DNA from: Pampus argenteus
Lineage: Eukaryota > Chordata > Actinopteri > Scombriformes > Stromateidae
Direction: 5' to 3'
DNA: 64,000 nt
Assembly (NCBI GenBank): GCA_036937835.1
Contig: CM072878.1
Coordinates: forward strand, 16,100,001-16,164,000
Part shown: positions 1 to 33,252 of the stretch, one piece after another
Layout: every line of letters begins with the position of its first letter
Numbering within the stretch: position 1 is the first letter of the stretch
Notes under the pieces: generated by a model
Seen by the model: the letters and a program-made list of their open reading frames with translations, nothing else
Database searches by the model: none
Told to the model about the DNA's origin: nothing
Position numbers and translations under genes: made by a program

Positions 1-443
1 CACTGCAGGTAACGCTAATCTTACAAGTTCATCGCATGTCACGCTGTTCCAGAGGTTTAATATAGTCTTGGTCAAAATCTGTGTCAGACAGTCTATCGAT
101 TTTTGAGGCATGAGAAAATTAAAAAGCAAACGGCACAGTTCTTCTTTGGTACAGTTATAATTTTGGACAGCTCATGGTTACATTTTTTTGTCTGATCAAC
201 AGTCCAAAATCCAAAGATTTTACTATCATGTATAACAGAAATGCCCCAAGTCCTCCTTGATAAGCTGCAACTACCAAATATTTGGCATTTGTACTTGAAA
301 AATTTCTATAACGATTAATAAAATTCTTATTTGCTTAATTTTCTGACAACCAACTAATATATAATTATCCCCTTTATTCCCTGCTGTCTCTTTAGTCTCA
401 TGTATTTCTTTTAATGCTAACTCTGCGTGTCGTCTCCCCTCAG
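1..443 (+). other. DCAF7: DCAF7 intron, 3' part
   Basis: This AT-rich sequence leads up to the pyrimidine-rich acceptor (cgtctcccctcag) at 431-443 that precedes the last DCAF7 exon. I see no other gene or clear repeat in it. The preceding DCAF7 exons lie left of the window. Confidence 0.8.
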
Positions 444-616
444 CTGATGACCACCAGGCCCTGATATGGGACATCCAGCAGATGCCGCGGGCCATTGAAG
501 ATCCCATCCTGGCCTACACCGCTGAAGGAGAGATCAACAATGTGCAGTGGGCCTCCACCCAGCCAGACTGGATCGCCATCTGCTACAACAACTGCCTGGA
601 GATCCTGCGTGTCTAA
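444..616 (+). CDS. DCAF7: DCAF7 (WDR68), last coding exon
   Basis: This exon encodes the C-terminal 56 residues of DCAF7, the WD40-repeat substrate adaptor of CUL4-DDB1 that also scaffolds DYRK1A and HIPK2. The exon begins with the last two bases of a split codon (CT, then GAT GAC CAC). It reads through the motifs DDHQALIWDIQQMP and EGEINNVQWAS and ends in CLEILRV with a TAA stop at 614-616. The sequence is essentially the same as the human protein end, as expected for one of the most conserved WD40 proteins. It is the final WD repeat blade, which closes the propeller. Upstream exons are outside the window. The gene runs tail-to-tail with the channel gene to its right. Confidence 0.96.
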
Positions 617-1334
617 AGCTTCGGACACTTGGACCGAGAAGAGGGAGGGGGGCGTTGTTTCAGATTTGGACTTAATTTTTAGTCCTTGTCCCACTGATTT
701 CAAGACAAGGACGATGTCACGAGTGAACTTTCTGAACGTGTTTGGAGTATCCCGCACCTACTCCACAGTCCACAGTAACCTGGTTTACATTTTCTTCCAC
801 GTCTTTTACTCCATACTTCTTCTAAATGTGTTTTAAGCTCTTATTTATTTTTTGCTCCCAAGGTAGTGTTCAACATCCATAAGAAGCACCAGTGCTTTGA
901 ACTCTTGTGCAGTTGTCTCTGAAAAGAAGACAAAGTAGAATTTTATACTTCTTGGTGTGAGTTTTCGTTTCAGCCAACTGTGAGATTGCCACGAAGGGTT
1001 TAGATGTTGTGTGCTTCATCTATTTGATTTGTAAAGGTTGATACAAACTCCTGTAGGTGGCAGATGACCTCTAATATGTAGGAATATGTTGTAGCCTTCT
1101 CGTGGACTCGTACCATATTACTGGTGATTCAAGGATCACTATATTATAGTCTTGTTTACCCCTGTGGCAATTTAAACTGCTCATTATCCTCTTTCCAAAT
1201 GATTGTATCCAGGATCAAATTTATGACCTGTGCAACTTTTAAAAATTGTAAAATAATTTGTGAGGGATTCATATTGTCACTTGCAGTGGTGTCTGTCATC
1301 ATATGGTGTGTTTTAGTTTGGCTGGTGTGCTTGC

Positions 1335-1361
1335 GTGTGTGTGTGTGTGTGTGTGTGTGTG
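1335..1361. repeat. (GT)n microsatellite in DCAF7 3'UTR
   Basis: Uninterrupted GT dinucleotide tract of about 13 units. Confidence 0.95.
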
Positions 1362-1733
1362 AGTGAGAGGCAGCCATGTACAGCAACACTCAAGAACCTA
1401 CCAGAGCATTGTCATTCAGCATTTAGCTTCCTAATTCTCTTCTCTTTTATTTGTATAAGATTGTGCTTTGGAAAAAATGACATTTTTTTTTTCTTTTGTC
1501 AAGACTGTGTTAGATTGAGTTGTAAAGTGGGAGGAGAGTGATGACAACTTTCTGACTGCGTCTGTGTCCTTCTCTCTTTTCTGTTGTTTTCAATACTTAA
1601 AGGCTCATGTCCTTGTAGCATGCCATTACAAGGCAAACTGTACATACATATAAATATATCAACATAAGACGTTGGTAAGCCAAGTGTTCATGTGGTAGCT
1701 TTTTTTCATAAAGTTTATTATTGAATTTGCTCT

Positions 1734-1739
1734 AATAAA
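1734..1739 (+). terminator. DCAF7: Poly(A) signal, DCAF7
   Basis: AATAAA lies about 1.1 kb after the DCAF7 stop codon, with a T/GT-rich element 20-50 bases downstream. Confidence 0.6.
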
Positions 1740-1880
1740 TTGTATTCCTCCATGTCTTAGGAACTAACTTGTCAGTGTACTAGTTTATTTTGAGAAGTTA
1801 AGATCCTGTTACACGTTTCCTGATATTAGATGTGTATCTCTTTTTCCATGGTTTAAAGTTTTAAAGTGTATAAATAAAAG

Positions 1881-1952
1881 AGGGGGCACCCGGATTTGAA
1901 CCGGGGACCTCTTGATCTGCAGTCAAATGCTCTACCACTGAGCTATACCCCC
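1881..1952 (-). tRNA. tRNA-Cys (GCA)
   Basis: The 72-nt gene folds as a complete cloverleaf. The acceptor GGGGGTA pairs with TGCCCCC (one G-T pair). The D arm carries the A box TAGCTCAGTGG, the anticodon loop CTGCAGA holds GCA, and the T arm is CCCGG-TTCAAAT-CCGGG, which contains the B box. The discriminator base is T (U), as expected for Cys. A TTTT run lies at 1876-1879, immediately downstream in the transcribed direction, and fits a Pol III terminator. It lies between DCAF7 and the 3' end of KCNH6. Confidence 0.96.
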
Positions 1953-2637
1953 TGACACAGCTGTCAGCCTTCGGTGTTATGTTTGGATTATTCACCAGCT
2001 ACTGTTTACTTACTAATTATCTAAATGCTCCTCCCTCTGCTGTTGTGTTTGCATTTCAATTCCCAACATGCACCTGGAGAGATGTGGGAAAGACAAGTAT
2101 TATGATGACGTGAAACACATGACAAGTTAAATCTATCCATAAATCTTTCCAAAAAAGAGTTTGTCACTTAAAGTTGAACAAATGTTAATGTTTTATCTTC
2201 CAGTTTTATCTGTCCCTACAACTTCATCCACAGCTAGTACAAGTTTAAAGTAATCCACAATGATTTTACATCAGCGAGGACTTTTAACTATAAAGAACAA
2301 TGAGAGAATAATAATGAATGACTGATAATATTGACTGACTGTTTTGTTGATGTCAATATAAACTAAACTTATTATAATTTATGACATGGAGCTGTTATAA
2401 CATATTTTAAATCTAAAGAATATTATGATTATAGTTGGAACATTTTTCCTTCACAAATGTCATTTTTCAGAAACATTTCCACAAAACAAAACTGATTGTA
2501 ATTTTAATTTATAATGTCTAAAGTAGACATCCGATTCCTCAAATTACACCATTTTAATGAAGTGAGTGAGCAACAGCTTTGAGCGTAACATAATCCAGAG
2601 AGTGGAAATATGAACTAAAACCTACAAGTTATAATAG

Positions 2638-2850
2638 AAGCAGTGGTGGAAGAGATTTCTTCGTAAAAAAAATACCACAATGTAAAAATTCAATTCGTTG
2701 TATTCAATTTTGCATTTTTACTGAATGTACTAGAAGTATCAAAAGTAAAGGTGCAGAACGGCTGCGGTCAATGTAAAGTCACTGATGCATAAACGTAAAA
2801 AAACACTTGTACAATGTATGAGGCATTGTGCTATGTTATTGTGTTGCATG
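2638..2850. repeat. Dispersed repeat ('CAGTGGTGGAAG...')
   Basis: It starts CAGTGGTGGAAGAGATTTC and contains CTGAATGTACTAGAAGTATC. The inverse form appears at 29630-29735, ending GTTACTTTCCACCACTGCC. The pair represents a family I associate with fish genomes. Confidence 0.5.
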
Positions 2851-3189
2851 ATGGGAAATGTAGGATCCTTTTTTTTTTGAAGATTGACTTCCACAAGGAC
2901 CTAAAAATCAAGATATCTTGACTTCCTCTGCTTCAGTTTCTCTTTTAAACATCTGTCTCATAACTTTATCTAACTTTATCTAACTATCATAACTTTATAA
3001 GTTTTATCTACTGTTTAATTGTACAGTTAATTGTATTTACTCTATAATGAGGCTCAGTATAGTTTAAAACAGATCTACAAATTAACCAGTAACTGTATCT
3101 GTTAAATAAATGTGGTTGAGTAAGACGTACAATATTATAGCAATAACTTTAGCAACAAAGACGACAGAACGGACAATCTGACGTCAGTT

Positions 3190-3360
3190 CGATGGAGGAG
3201 CAGAGGTTCTTAATCCCTGGTTTTTGACTTGAAGGCAGCACTTTTACATGCTTTCATCAGGTTTTGCAATGTTGACTATGTTTAATACAGACATCTGACA
3301 TCATATAAATTACAGAAGATCATAAAATAGAGTGTTATGTCCCCTTTAAAGAGTCTGAAG
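3190..3360. repeat. Dispersed repeat, family C
   Basis: This copy reads CCCTGGTTTTTGACTTGAAG, then TTTAATACAGACATCTGACA, and ends ATGTCCCCTTTAA. It matches 28490-28885. Confidence 0.55.
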
Positions 3361-4846
3361 TGAGCTAAGCGTGCTATCTGTTCCTTTTCTAATTTGAGCA
3401 TATTTAGCTATTTAACAACCTACTGTATTTGTGCATCTGACTCATTGTTTATACTAGCAGATGTTTCTCACATTACATTTGCTGACGTTTCTTAAACCGG
3501 GTCTTGGAAATAAAAGCAATTTGATTCTCAGTGTAGCTCTGCTGTGTGTTTTTAATCTAAAAAAAAAAAAAAAAAGAACAAAAAAAGATAAATAACAGGA
3601 ATTTGTGCTTCAAGAAACATTATACAGAATTATAAATGCTTAAAAAGTCATTACATTCACCTCGTGGTTGGAACTGTAAAATCATCTTAACAAAAAGACG
3701 CCTTGAAACAACATCTCTGTGCCCGGGTGTGATTGACAGTTACCATCCACTTCACTCAGCCCAGACGTTGAACGAAAAGTTTTTCCCGCTTTGCTTTTAC
3801 GGGTTTCGGGTCAGTCTGTCCACTGTGAGTGAAGTCCTCTAAATGTTGGCACTTTACAGATAAACACATCCAGTACATGATGAAACCATGTGACCATGAT
3901 ACTTTGACAAACACGTGACACATGTCAGACGCAGGAAGAAACCAAGTAAAGCACGTGTAAATTATTTTCCTGCTCCGCTTGATTGCGCATGTTGTAGTAC
4001 CTTGTCATGATCCAGTGAAAAGCTCTCTGAGTAATGCTGATTCATGCCAAAATATCAGAAATATGAGATGAATATTACACACCATTTCTCATTTTCCACC
4101 CTTGCCTTGAGCTGATGGGTTTGTGACACCATCCTTCACAGAGTGTCACATGTGCCTCATGATATTTTTTTTTTTTTCAACTCACACACCGAAACACCAG
4201 TGAATCTATTCTTTATACACTCATAGTTATTATATTTACTAGAAGTAATGTAACCAATACATCTCTAATTATTATTGAAAAAATAATTTCAGTTCCAAAG
4301 AAATGATTACATTATTTTTCCTAACGCTCAAGTCTAAATGTGCAACTCTTGAACAACAACGTGAATGCAGATAATTCTTCACACGTGAGAAACGGCATCG
4401 GTTGTCTTTGACATTTCGCCTCTCTTCATTCATTGAAAACTTCATGGTCTGAGGTTTTGTGGAGCTTTTCAGATGCAGCGAATGCAGAATACACGTATGT
4501 GCGCTTGCTGTCAACACATATATATATATATATCGCTATTTCTCCAACCCGCTGGGCAGGAATAATCTCTTCATTGCACAGGATCTGTGGGAGTGAGGGG
4601 ACCCTGGTGAACAAAAACCACAGCGGCCTGCGTGACCGCCGTTGAGTCTGGAGTGAGAAACCAGAGGCGCTGTGAACCTCCGGTGACGTGGAAGGCGAGT
4701 CATCCCACACTCTTACAGCAGCATCTGAACAGGACAGAGGAGATGTTTAAGGTAGGAAGAAGGAAGTAACCAAAAAAAACGGAGAACGTATGGCTGTCCT
4801 GTCCGAGAGACCAGACTGTTGGGTGTTGGTGGTGATGACTTTTGTT

Positions 4847-25608
<20,762 letters not shown>

Positions 25609-26789
25609 TTTGGTGCTGAGAGAAAAGACTTCTCCGACACATGAACCTTACTAGTTTTAAAATATATAAATATATATCTATGAAAATAAATAAAATAATG
25701 ATTTACAAAAACAAAACAAAAAATAGTAAGTAAAAATAAATCAGCTTCCACAGGGAGGACGAGTCGGTGGTGGGGAAAAGCAGGGTTTTTTCTGCTGATG
25801 GTGATGGATGAAGCGCTGGAGACTGATGAGGAGAGGAGGACTGGTTGCCAGGGCGATAGCAGATGCAAGATGTTGTACGCTGATAAAAAAAAAAAAAAAA
25901 AAAAAAAGTAGACTAAGATATTACTAAAGCCATGTGCAGCACTTTAAACCTTTAAAAAAAAGAAGAAGAAGAAATAGTTCGTGAACCGTTTTTTTCACGA
26001 TGAGTAGCAGTCTTCTAGTGAGTGAAGTAAACCTGCTTTAGATGAAAGAAGTTGTGAAGCAACGCTGCAGATAGCACGAGCTCTCAGGTTGTTTTATAAT
26101 CGCCACATTCTCCCTCAAGTTTAAAACGACGGCGGAGACGAAGCTCATATTAGCCAGATTACTCCGCTTCCACTTCCACACCGCCCCCCCAGGACTGGAC
26201 AGGAGCAGCTGTCGGTGGCGTCAAGTTAGCCTGAGTTTAGCCAGGACAACAACGGAAATCATATGTCTTTATCCTTCCAAAATAAAGGTAATTATTTTTG
26301 TTTTATTAGATCAAAAGATATACCCTCGGGGATAATAGTTAAAGGTGGAATATGTAAGATTTGTGTAAGAGTTTTCGTTTAAAACTAACTAATATTATCA
26401 ATAGCGTGTGAAGAAATAACACGCACTGAAGTTAGCATGCTAACCAGCTAGCCCTGACCTGTCTTGTAATACCACTCGCGCCACAAGAGGCGATAGTGAG
26501 TCACTGTAATCTGCCTTCAGTCCAACACAAAAGCATGAAGAAGTAGCACTTTGTCTTCCAGGTTAGATTTATTCAAGCATTAGCACTTAAATTATATTGC
26601 TATCATACTTAATCAAAGTCCAGTTATGTAGTTTGCTAGCTAACAGAGGACTGATAATAATGCGATTGATTCAGCGCTAACGTAGCATAACGTAACAGTG
26701 ATATGCTGCCCCCAGTTGGTTTGGAGGGTGCAGCATGAATCATAGATGTATTAAAATAACTGGATATAACTTGCACAGATTGACTGTGT

Positions 26790-26972
26790 GGACACATTAT
26801 GCACTTTGGCCTTCATTTACATTGAAAGCACATTTAAAATGGGAATCTTTTAATATCCAGTATGAACAGGAGGAATGATTACAGTAAGTAAAAACCTTTT
26901 TCTGTGTTCTTATGGCAACCTGACTGATGTTTTTAGATGGACTTGAAAAATTGTGAACCTGTCCTTTAAGAT
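26790..26972 (-). mobile_element. Foldback element fragment, family A
   Basis: Partial copy in reverse orientation. It shares CCAGTATGAACAGGAGG and ends TTGTGAACCTGTCCTTTAA, the inverted left end of the copy at 23190. Confidence 0.6.
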
Positions 26973-28489
26973 CAAGTATGTTTTCAGATCTCTCCAATGT
27001 GGCCGATAAATACTTTATGAGTGAATCTTACATTATTAATGTATCGTCACTCTTCGTACAAATAGTGTTATGATAGATGTCACCCTATCATGGATGCCTC
27101 ATATATAATTTATGTGTAAGGAGATGCTTTCTTCATAGGCTCATATATTTTGGAGCCAGATCTGAATCCAGAAACAGGTGTCACCTCTGACATTTCTTGT
27201 CCAGAAGGTCCTTTAACCTTTTGGTCTGTCAGTCATTTACTGACTTGGCCTTCCTCTCTGACCTAAGTTTACTTTTCCCTTATGAGCCATTTCTTTTCAT
27301 CATTCAGGAGGTCTTTACCAGGAGACGCTGAATCAAATTTTCTCTGATGCTGTTGCTCAGCTTCCTTCATCTGGTTAAAAGATATAGTTAAAAACAACCA
27401 CGATCTTAAAAACTGTACTATAAAAATCTGGCATAAAACTGGATAAAAAGTAAATTCATGACTCAACAAAAAATATAAAATGTAGCTCTAGTTGTTTCTA
27501 AACATTTGAATCAGAAAAATTACATATTATACCTTTAAAAAAATCCTTAAACAGTTATTATATTATCAAAATAGTTACTGATTATTTTCCTATTGAATGA
27601 CTAATCATTACAGCCCTAAAAAAAATAAGATTAAGAATAAGATTTTAGGGACATTGCGTGACTTTAAAACACACACTTTTAAATAAGGATGGTGTTTTAT
27701 TTTGAACTTCATGTCCGGAAGTTGTTGTTTATTATGTTGAGGATGACTTGACAGAGGTTTGACTATTTATATACGGTCTATGGGTCTGACACTGACAGAG
27801 TGCAGACCCTCATCAGTCTACTCCGCTTCACTCCACATCACAAGTCTCTGAGCTCAAAATAGCCTCTCTCTGTGGCTGCTATCACACTTATGGACTATTA
27901 CATCAAGCTATAGTCATGATAAGCTTTAAATGGCATCCATGTATTGTATGGTTGTGTATGCATGTGGTGTCAATCCTTCAGAAAACTGTTTTTGTTTGTA
28001 TGTTAAAGCTTTCTTTAGACACTAAGGCTGCAAAGGCAGAGAGGGCCAACATTATGAATCATACCACACTGATGAGCTGGATGAGTGCCACTAAAGCACA
28101 AATATAAGCTGTCAAAACAACCAAATAAAAGCAACAAAAGTGAAAAATGAAAACAAAAAATGGTTGTTGAGTCTGGGATGTTTTTTACAAAAGTCAGGTT
28201 GGATTCAGTCAGTCATGCAAACTGCAGCATTTATAAGTTTGTACCATTTAATTTGAGGTTTAGTGTTTTTTCTGTGAAATATCATACATATATGTCAGCC
28301 ATATTCCACATTACGTTTTTTTTACTCTTCAAAAATTAGTCAAATATTAGTAAGCTAACGTGAGTTGGTTCATTTAGCTCCCTGGTAGCTCTGTAGGAAC
28401 TAGTTTGTGTGATGCAACCAGTTTTAATTTAGTGACATGTAAACTTAAAAACAGCTAACTCAAACGGTCCCTGGACTCGAGTCTTGACT

Positions 28490-28885
28490 TAAAGGGGACA
28501 CAACATGCACGTTTACAGGTCTATATTTTTAATCTGGCACTCACCTAGAATATCTTTGCATGATTTACAGTTTAAAACACTAAACTTATTTTTCTTATAC
28601 TGATCCTTTATGCAGCCCCTCGGTTAAGCCTCTGTCTGAAACAGGCTGTTTTAGCTCAGACAGCCGTTTAAAGGCAGGCATGATGAGCTGATCACCTGCA
28701 AGGTAAAAAAACCCAAAACAAAGCATCGAGCAGGCTGAAGCCCTGGTTTTTGACTTGCAGGGAGAATTTCTACATACGTTAGCCTCAAGTTTTAACCATG
28801 TTTAACGTAGATATCCAACATCATAACCACTATATCAATAACAGAAAATAATTAAAGAATTAATTTGTCCCTGACCCCAAATAGA
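28490..28885. repeat. Dispersed repeat, family C
   Basis: It shares CCCTGGTTTTTGACTTG, the CATGTTTAA..AGATATCC region and the AAGGGGACACAAC start with a second copy at 3190-3360, in the same order. Confidence 0.55.
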
Positions 28886-29279
28886 TGACACTTAGCCGGC
28901 ACCAACAGCGTGTTTAAAGACAGGGCAACATTCAGGCCAGACTTAGAGAGGCCTGGAGAGACTCTGAATGGCTTCTTGACACATGCTGCAAACTGTTAGT
29001 TTTGTTTGGGAATAGATGCGATCGAAGATTTTCATTGACCAATTTGGGCTGAGTGATGTTTACAGCTGAATGCTATTTACAGTTCTTATTATCTTAAAGT
29101 CTTTGTTTCTCAGCTTATCTCCACCACTCGACTGACGCACCACCTGGCCTGATTTTCTTTTACTCTTAATCTAAAATTCTCATTGACATTGATTCCAGTG
29201 GATACACGAGCCTTGTCTGAATCTGTGTGACCCAGTATTGTTTTATTTAACACAGAGAGAAAAAAACATTTAAAAAAAA

Positions 29280-29334
29280 GGATGGATGGATGGATGGATG
29301 GATGGATGGATGGATATATGGATGGATGGATGGA
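29280..29334. repeat. (GGAT)n microsatellite
   Basis: Tetranucleotide GATG/GGAT tract of about 55 bases, with one ATAT interruption. Confidence 0.95.
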
Positions 29335-29629
29335 CAGAAAAAAAAACTGGCCTGCATAAGTTGGGCAAAAAAGATTTGAACTGCTGAAACTTTTTCAGAT
29401 ATACATTGGTACTCATATTACAGACTGGTCTTTCAGAGCCGAGTTTCCACTTTTCCACTTGTCAGAGATCTGCCCACATAGCACGAGCTTATCCTTTAAA
29501 CGTGTGGGGCGCACAGATAAGCATACAGTGTATGATTTACAACCTTATTCCTGGAACTATCCTCATAATTGTGTTGCAGCGGGAAGACGAGCTGACAGTC
29601 CTGTTGCTCTCCTCACTGTGGTCACTCTG

Positions 29630-29735
29630 AAATGTAATGGAGTATAAAGTAGCATCAAATGGAAATGCTCAAGTGAAGTACCTCGTAATTGCACTACTTC
29701 AGTAAATGTCCTTAGTTACTTTCCACCACTGCCTG
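29630..29735. repeat. Dispersed repeat ('...CTTTCCACCACTG')
   Basis: Reverse-orientation relative of the repeat at 2638. It contains TGCTCAAGTGAAGTACCTCG and CCTTAGTTACTTTCCACCAC. Confidence 0.5.
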
Positions 29736-30177
29736 CTAAGACGTCATCTTTCCACTTTGTCCACATAAAAGCAGGTATGAGCACGTGTTTAGTGATCCAG
29801 TGGTTCAGAGATCGGAGGGGAACGTGACTTCACAGTCCGGCAGACGGGACGAGGTGCTTGCTCTGTGTTTTGTCTCACTGTCCTCGATGAAATGAGGGCT
29901 AAAATTAACCAAGGAGCACACATGCCTTCCTGTGACCCTTCGGTGTGAGAGCCAAGTAAGACAGGAATGTGGACTAAAGAGGGGAGCGCACAAACAGGCC
30001 TAAAGACAAAGAGCGTGGGCGGCAACGCTGGACGATACGTGTGAGTTTCTATGACCAGCTGCAGCATCCGACTGATTATTCCCACATACAAGAGCTGAAA
30101 AGTAAAACAATTAATTAAAAAATCTTGTTGTTCCAAGAAGGTCACGTGTTTACTCGCCAGCAGGATCCTGCTAGTGG

Positions 30178-30330
30178 ATTTTGGCCTCCATCACTTACAT
30201 TGAAAGTTCATTATGAACAGAACAAGAGGATTGATTACGGCAAGAAAAAACATATTTCAGTGTCAATTTGGGAACCTGACTGTTGTTTTAAGACAGATTT
30301 AAAAAAAAAATAATTGTGAATCCATCTCTT
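30178..30330 (-). mobile_element. Foldback element fragment, family A
   Basis: Shorter, more diverged copy with CTTACATTGAAAGTTCATTA, ACCTGACTGTTGTTTTAAGA and a TTGTGAATCCATCTCTT end. Confidence 0.55.
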
Positions 30331-31772
30331 AATATAACAAATTGAGCAAAAGTACGTTGAAGTTATTTGAAACGGCTCGCCAGAATTCATTAAGGAAGGA
30401 AGGAATGTCTTGGTTAAAAGAAGAAGATATGGAAGTCATGCTTTCAAGACAAACAACACATTTTTATAATGAGACTGGATACCTGCGTGTGTTCGTGTTT
30501 TCTATAGCTAAACATGAGAGCTGTTGTCACCTCGCACCCGCTTTTGGGAGATAATGAGCGTAAAAATTGTCCATCTCCGTCACCTTTCGCCCCCTTCCCG
30601 GCCGTGTGGAACAGGACTGGATGAGAAGTGCTTCAGAGAGCAGACGTCAGTGTCTGCATCCCGACCGCCTGAGAGTTTTATCTGCCTGGAATTCCTTCAG
30701 CTCAGGGTCGACTTCAGTGCAGACCTGAGACCCTCCATTCCTCTGATAAGATCCGGGCAAAACAGATACATACTGTACTTTACACAGACACACACACACA
30801 CACAGTCGCTTACTGAGTCACACTTACACACACCACGGACATTATACCAAAGAAAAATGCCTTCAGTCAGTTGCAACTTCATTACTTTGGCACACTACAG
30901 TTGCGTTTAGATGTATCTAAGATGTATTGATTGGCAATTACTGGAGTATTTTTTTGACCATTTTCCTGATTGCCATCGTGCTTTCAGTGTCTGAGTAGCA
31001 GATAAAAAGCAGAAGACAAAGAAAAGAGAGGTCAAGGTCTTAACGCTGCCTGATAAAGACGTTTGAGCTCAGCCTGAGAGATTACAGCTGCTCTTATGTT
31101 TGTCTTCTGCTCTTTAATGCGGTGCATCAATAAAAAGCTTCTCTATATCTTATAACACTTTATGAACCCTCACAGAGAGAACAGTAACCTTACTGGAACG
31201 CGGCTATCAGTAACAACACCTGCTAAGAGTGCTTTCATTCGGGTTCAAACTTTTGCGCAATTGAGAAGAAGATTTTCAGTAATTGTTGTAGTAATCAGAC
31301 CCAAGATGATTCACAGACTGAAATGAAGTGTGTGCACAATGATAAAACTTAAAGGTTGGAGATAACAACACTCACATGTTCAACTCAAGCAGTAGACTTT
31401 TTTTGTAAATTTGAAGTCAGGTGTTGTGATCGTCCTGTGCAGGTGTTTACTTGCATCTCTGGTGACGCTATTTTTGGAAACAATTATCTCTCTGACAGGA
31501 TATACAGTAACACTCATAATGTGCCGTGATATTACAGGAAATGAACCCATCTGCTCAGCAGTACAGCCTGGCTGATGGGCAGAAAACAATCAATTATTAA
31601 GAATAGTGTGTATCTGCTGCTGTCAGCCTTCTAATACCCTAAAGTTAACTGTCAGCATATAGATATATATATATATAGATATATAGGAGTGATTTACTGT
31701 ATGTATGTGTCAGTATTATCATGAGAAATGAAAGGAAAAGACTAAATAAGAAGCATCGGTTCTAACAAAATC

Positions 31773-31778
31773 TTTATT
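31773..31778 (-). terminator. GFAP: Poly(A) signal, probable GFAP
   Basis: AATAAA on the - strand, about 1.5 kb downstream of the GFAP stop. The sequence between the stop (33253) and here would be 3'UTR. No competing AATAAA closer to the stop was noticed. Confidence 0.5.
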
Positions 31779-33252
31779 GTCGTTAAGTTAACGTGACATC
31801 GTAGCATGTAGCACTGGTCAAAACTAATGTTATATTCACATCTACATGTGATGTTTCTGTAAAAAAAAAACAAGAAAAAAAAACTGTAGGATCAACATTC
31901 AAAGAAACTAAAGTTTAAACTAAAGGAAAAGGGTTGAAGATCAAATGTTTCTGCTGCAGTTATGGGTTATCTCCACAGTACTCTGCCCTTGCATCTCTCT
32001 CTCTGCTATCAGTCAAACACTACAGAAATTGGCCTGATGTGTGTGTGTTTGTTTGGAGGTTGGAGGGAGATTGTTGGCCCAACTGGATGCTGCAGGACTC
32101 GGGTCGCGTCAGCTTCCAAACACCCCCTCCACACTTCCAACCTGGCTTTGTCCCTATCACCTCTGCCAGATAAGTGGGTATATGCTCTGACACATCCTGG
32201 TGTGTTGTGTTGAAGAGACAGAGGGCAGGAGAGCAAAGGTAAACACCTTAACACTACACTCACTGTTATTTGGCTGTTTAGACTTCATGTTAGAAGTAGA
32301 CACGTACAAACACTACAGACTCTTGTTAGTTTTGTTTGTTGTTGATGGGACAATTTATATATATATATATTTAAATCCTATAGATGTTATGCAGGCGGAG
32401 TCCCTGCTCAAGTTATTAGTGTCACAAAACACAAAGGTAAAGAGAAGACGAGGAAACAGACGACTGCGATTTGATGTTCACAAAATTAACACGTACAAGT
32501 AAAACTATTTCCAACAAACTCTTAGCAAAGCTCCACCCAAATCCAACATCATCATCCAGAAGTGAAACAGAACTAGCTAAAACAAAAAAAAAACAGGTGT
32601 GGAGGACCTTTAATACAAGAAACGACCCTCAAACAGAGAACAGATGTGGCTGCGAAGCGATGAAATGTACAATAGCACCAGACAAGGTTTAAAAAAACCA
32701 GCTCATATTCACCGGTCGTTCTGCTAAAATCTGCTCTAACATTCACATCTCTCTCATTCCCTGCCCAAAAATTCAACTCTGGCGTGTACAGTTAGCTCCC
32801 TCCTGTACATCCCGTGCCACATTTCACATACACAGAACCACATGCCAACCTCCACCTCCTCGCTACATATTCCTATACCTCTTCTATGGCACCTACTTAG
32901 AAACAAGTTTGAATAAAACGGGTTACCAGTGATTTCCAGTAGGTTTTACTAGAACAGGCTACAGACCTTTGGCCTACATTTCAACTCCAGCTAATAGTGG
33001 AGCTGTACAAAAAAGCTAAACATGGATGTGTTGGCAGACGTTGTAATGAGAGCACATAGAAAGTGGTTATATCATGGTTTTAGGGCAGTAAGCAATTTAG
33101 CCTGCAGGGATAATGAAGGGAGAGAAAGTGGAATGATGTGACGCCTCCGATTGGACAGCTTTAGCGGTTGGGTACAAAATAGAAGCTGTAATAATCATTA
33201 GAAATACTCAAGATTGTGACCGAGGACTGGAAGAGAGCCGGTCGTGACACCC

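Larger units (their letters stand above)
617..1755 (+). other. DCAF7: DCAF7 3'UTR (proximal form)
   Basis: Sequence after the stop codon is AU-rich and contains a (GT)n tract at 1335-1361. A canonical AATAAA at 1734-1739 followed by a GT/T-rich stretch suggests cleavage near 1755. A second AATAAA at 1873 lies just before a tRNA-Cys gene. A further + strand AATAAA at 3509-3514, followed by a 17-base A run near 3560, could mark a longer form, but may instead be a retroelement tail. Confidence 0.6.
1953..4846. other. Spacer between DCAF7 and KCNH6 3' ends
   Basis: This AT-rich region lies between two convergent genes. It includes decayed interspersed repeats (2638-2850, 3190-3360), an A17 run near 3560 and a short TA tract near 4521. 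The part adjoining 4846 should be KCNH6 3'UTR, but I see no convincing AATAAA on the - strand to fix its end. The short ORFs here have no recognisable protein features. Confidence 0.6.
25609..31754. other. Spacer between KCNH6 5' end and GFAP 3' end
   Basis: The first 700 bases should include the KCNH6 5'UTR and promoter. A GC-richer patch with ACCGCCCCCCCAGG lies near 26181, but I see no TATA box. The rest is AT-rich and contains family A, B and C repeats and the GGAT microsatellite. No credible coding exon was seen. Confidence 0.6.

Noticed and set aside
4521..4533. TATATA tract near the KCNH6 3' end as a promoter
   Set aside because: It is a simple TA repeat without a downstream gene start on either strand.
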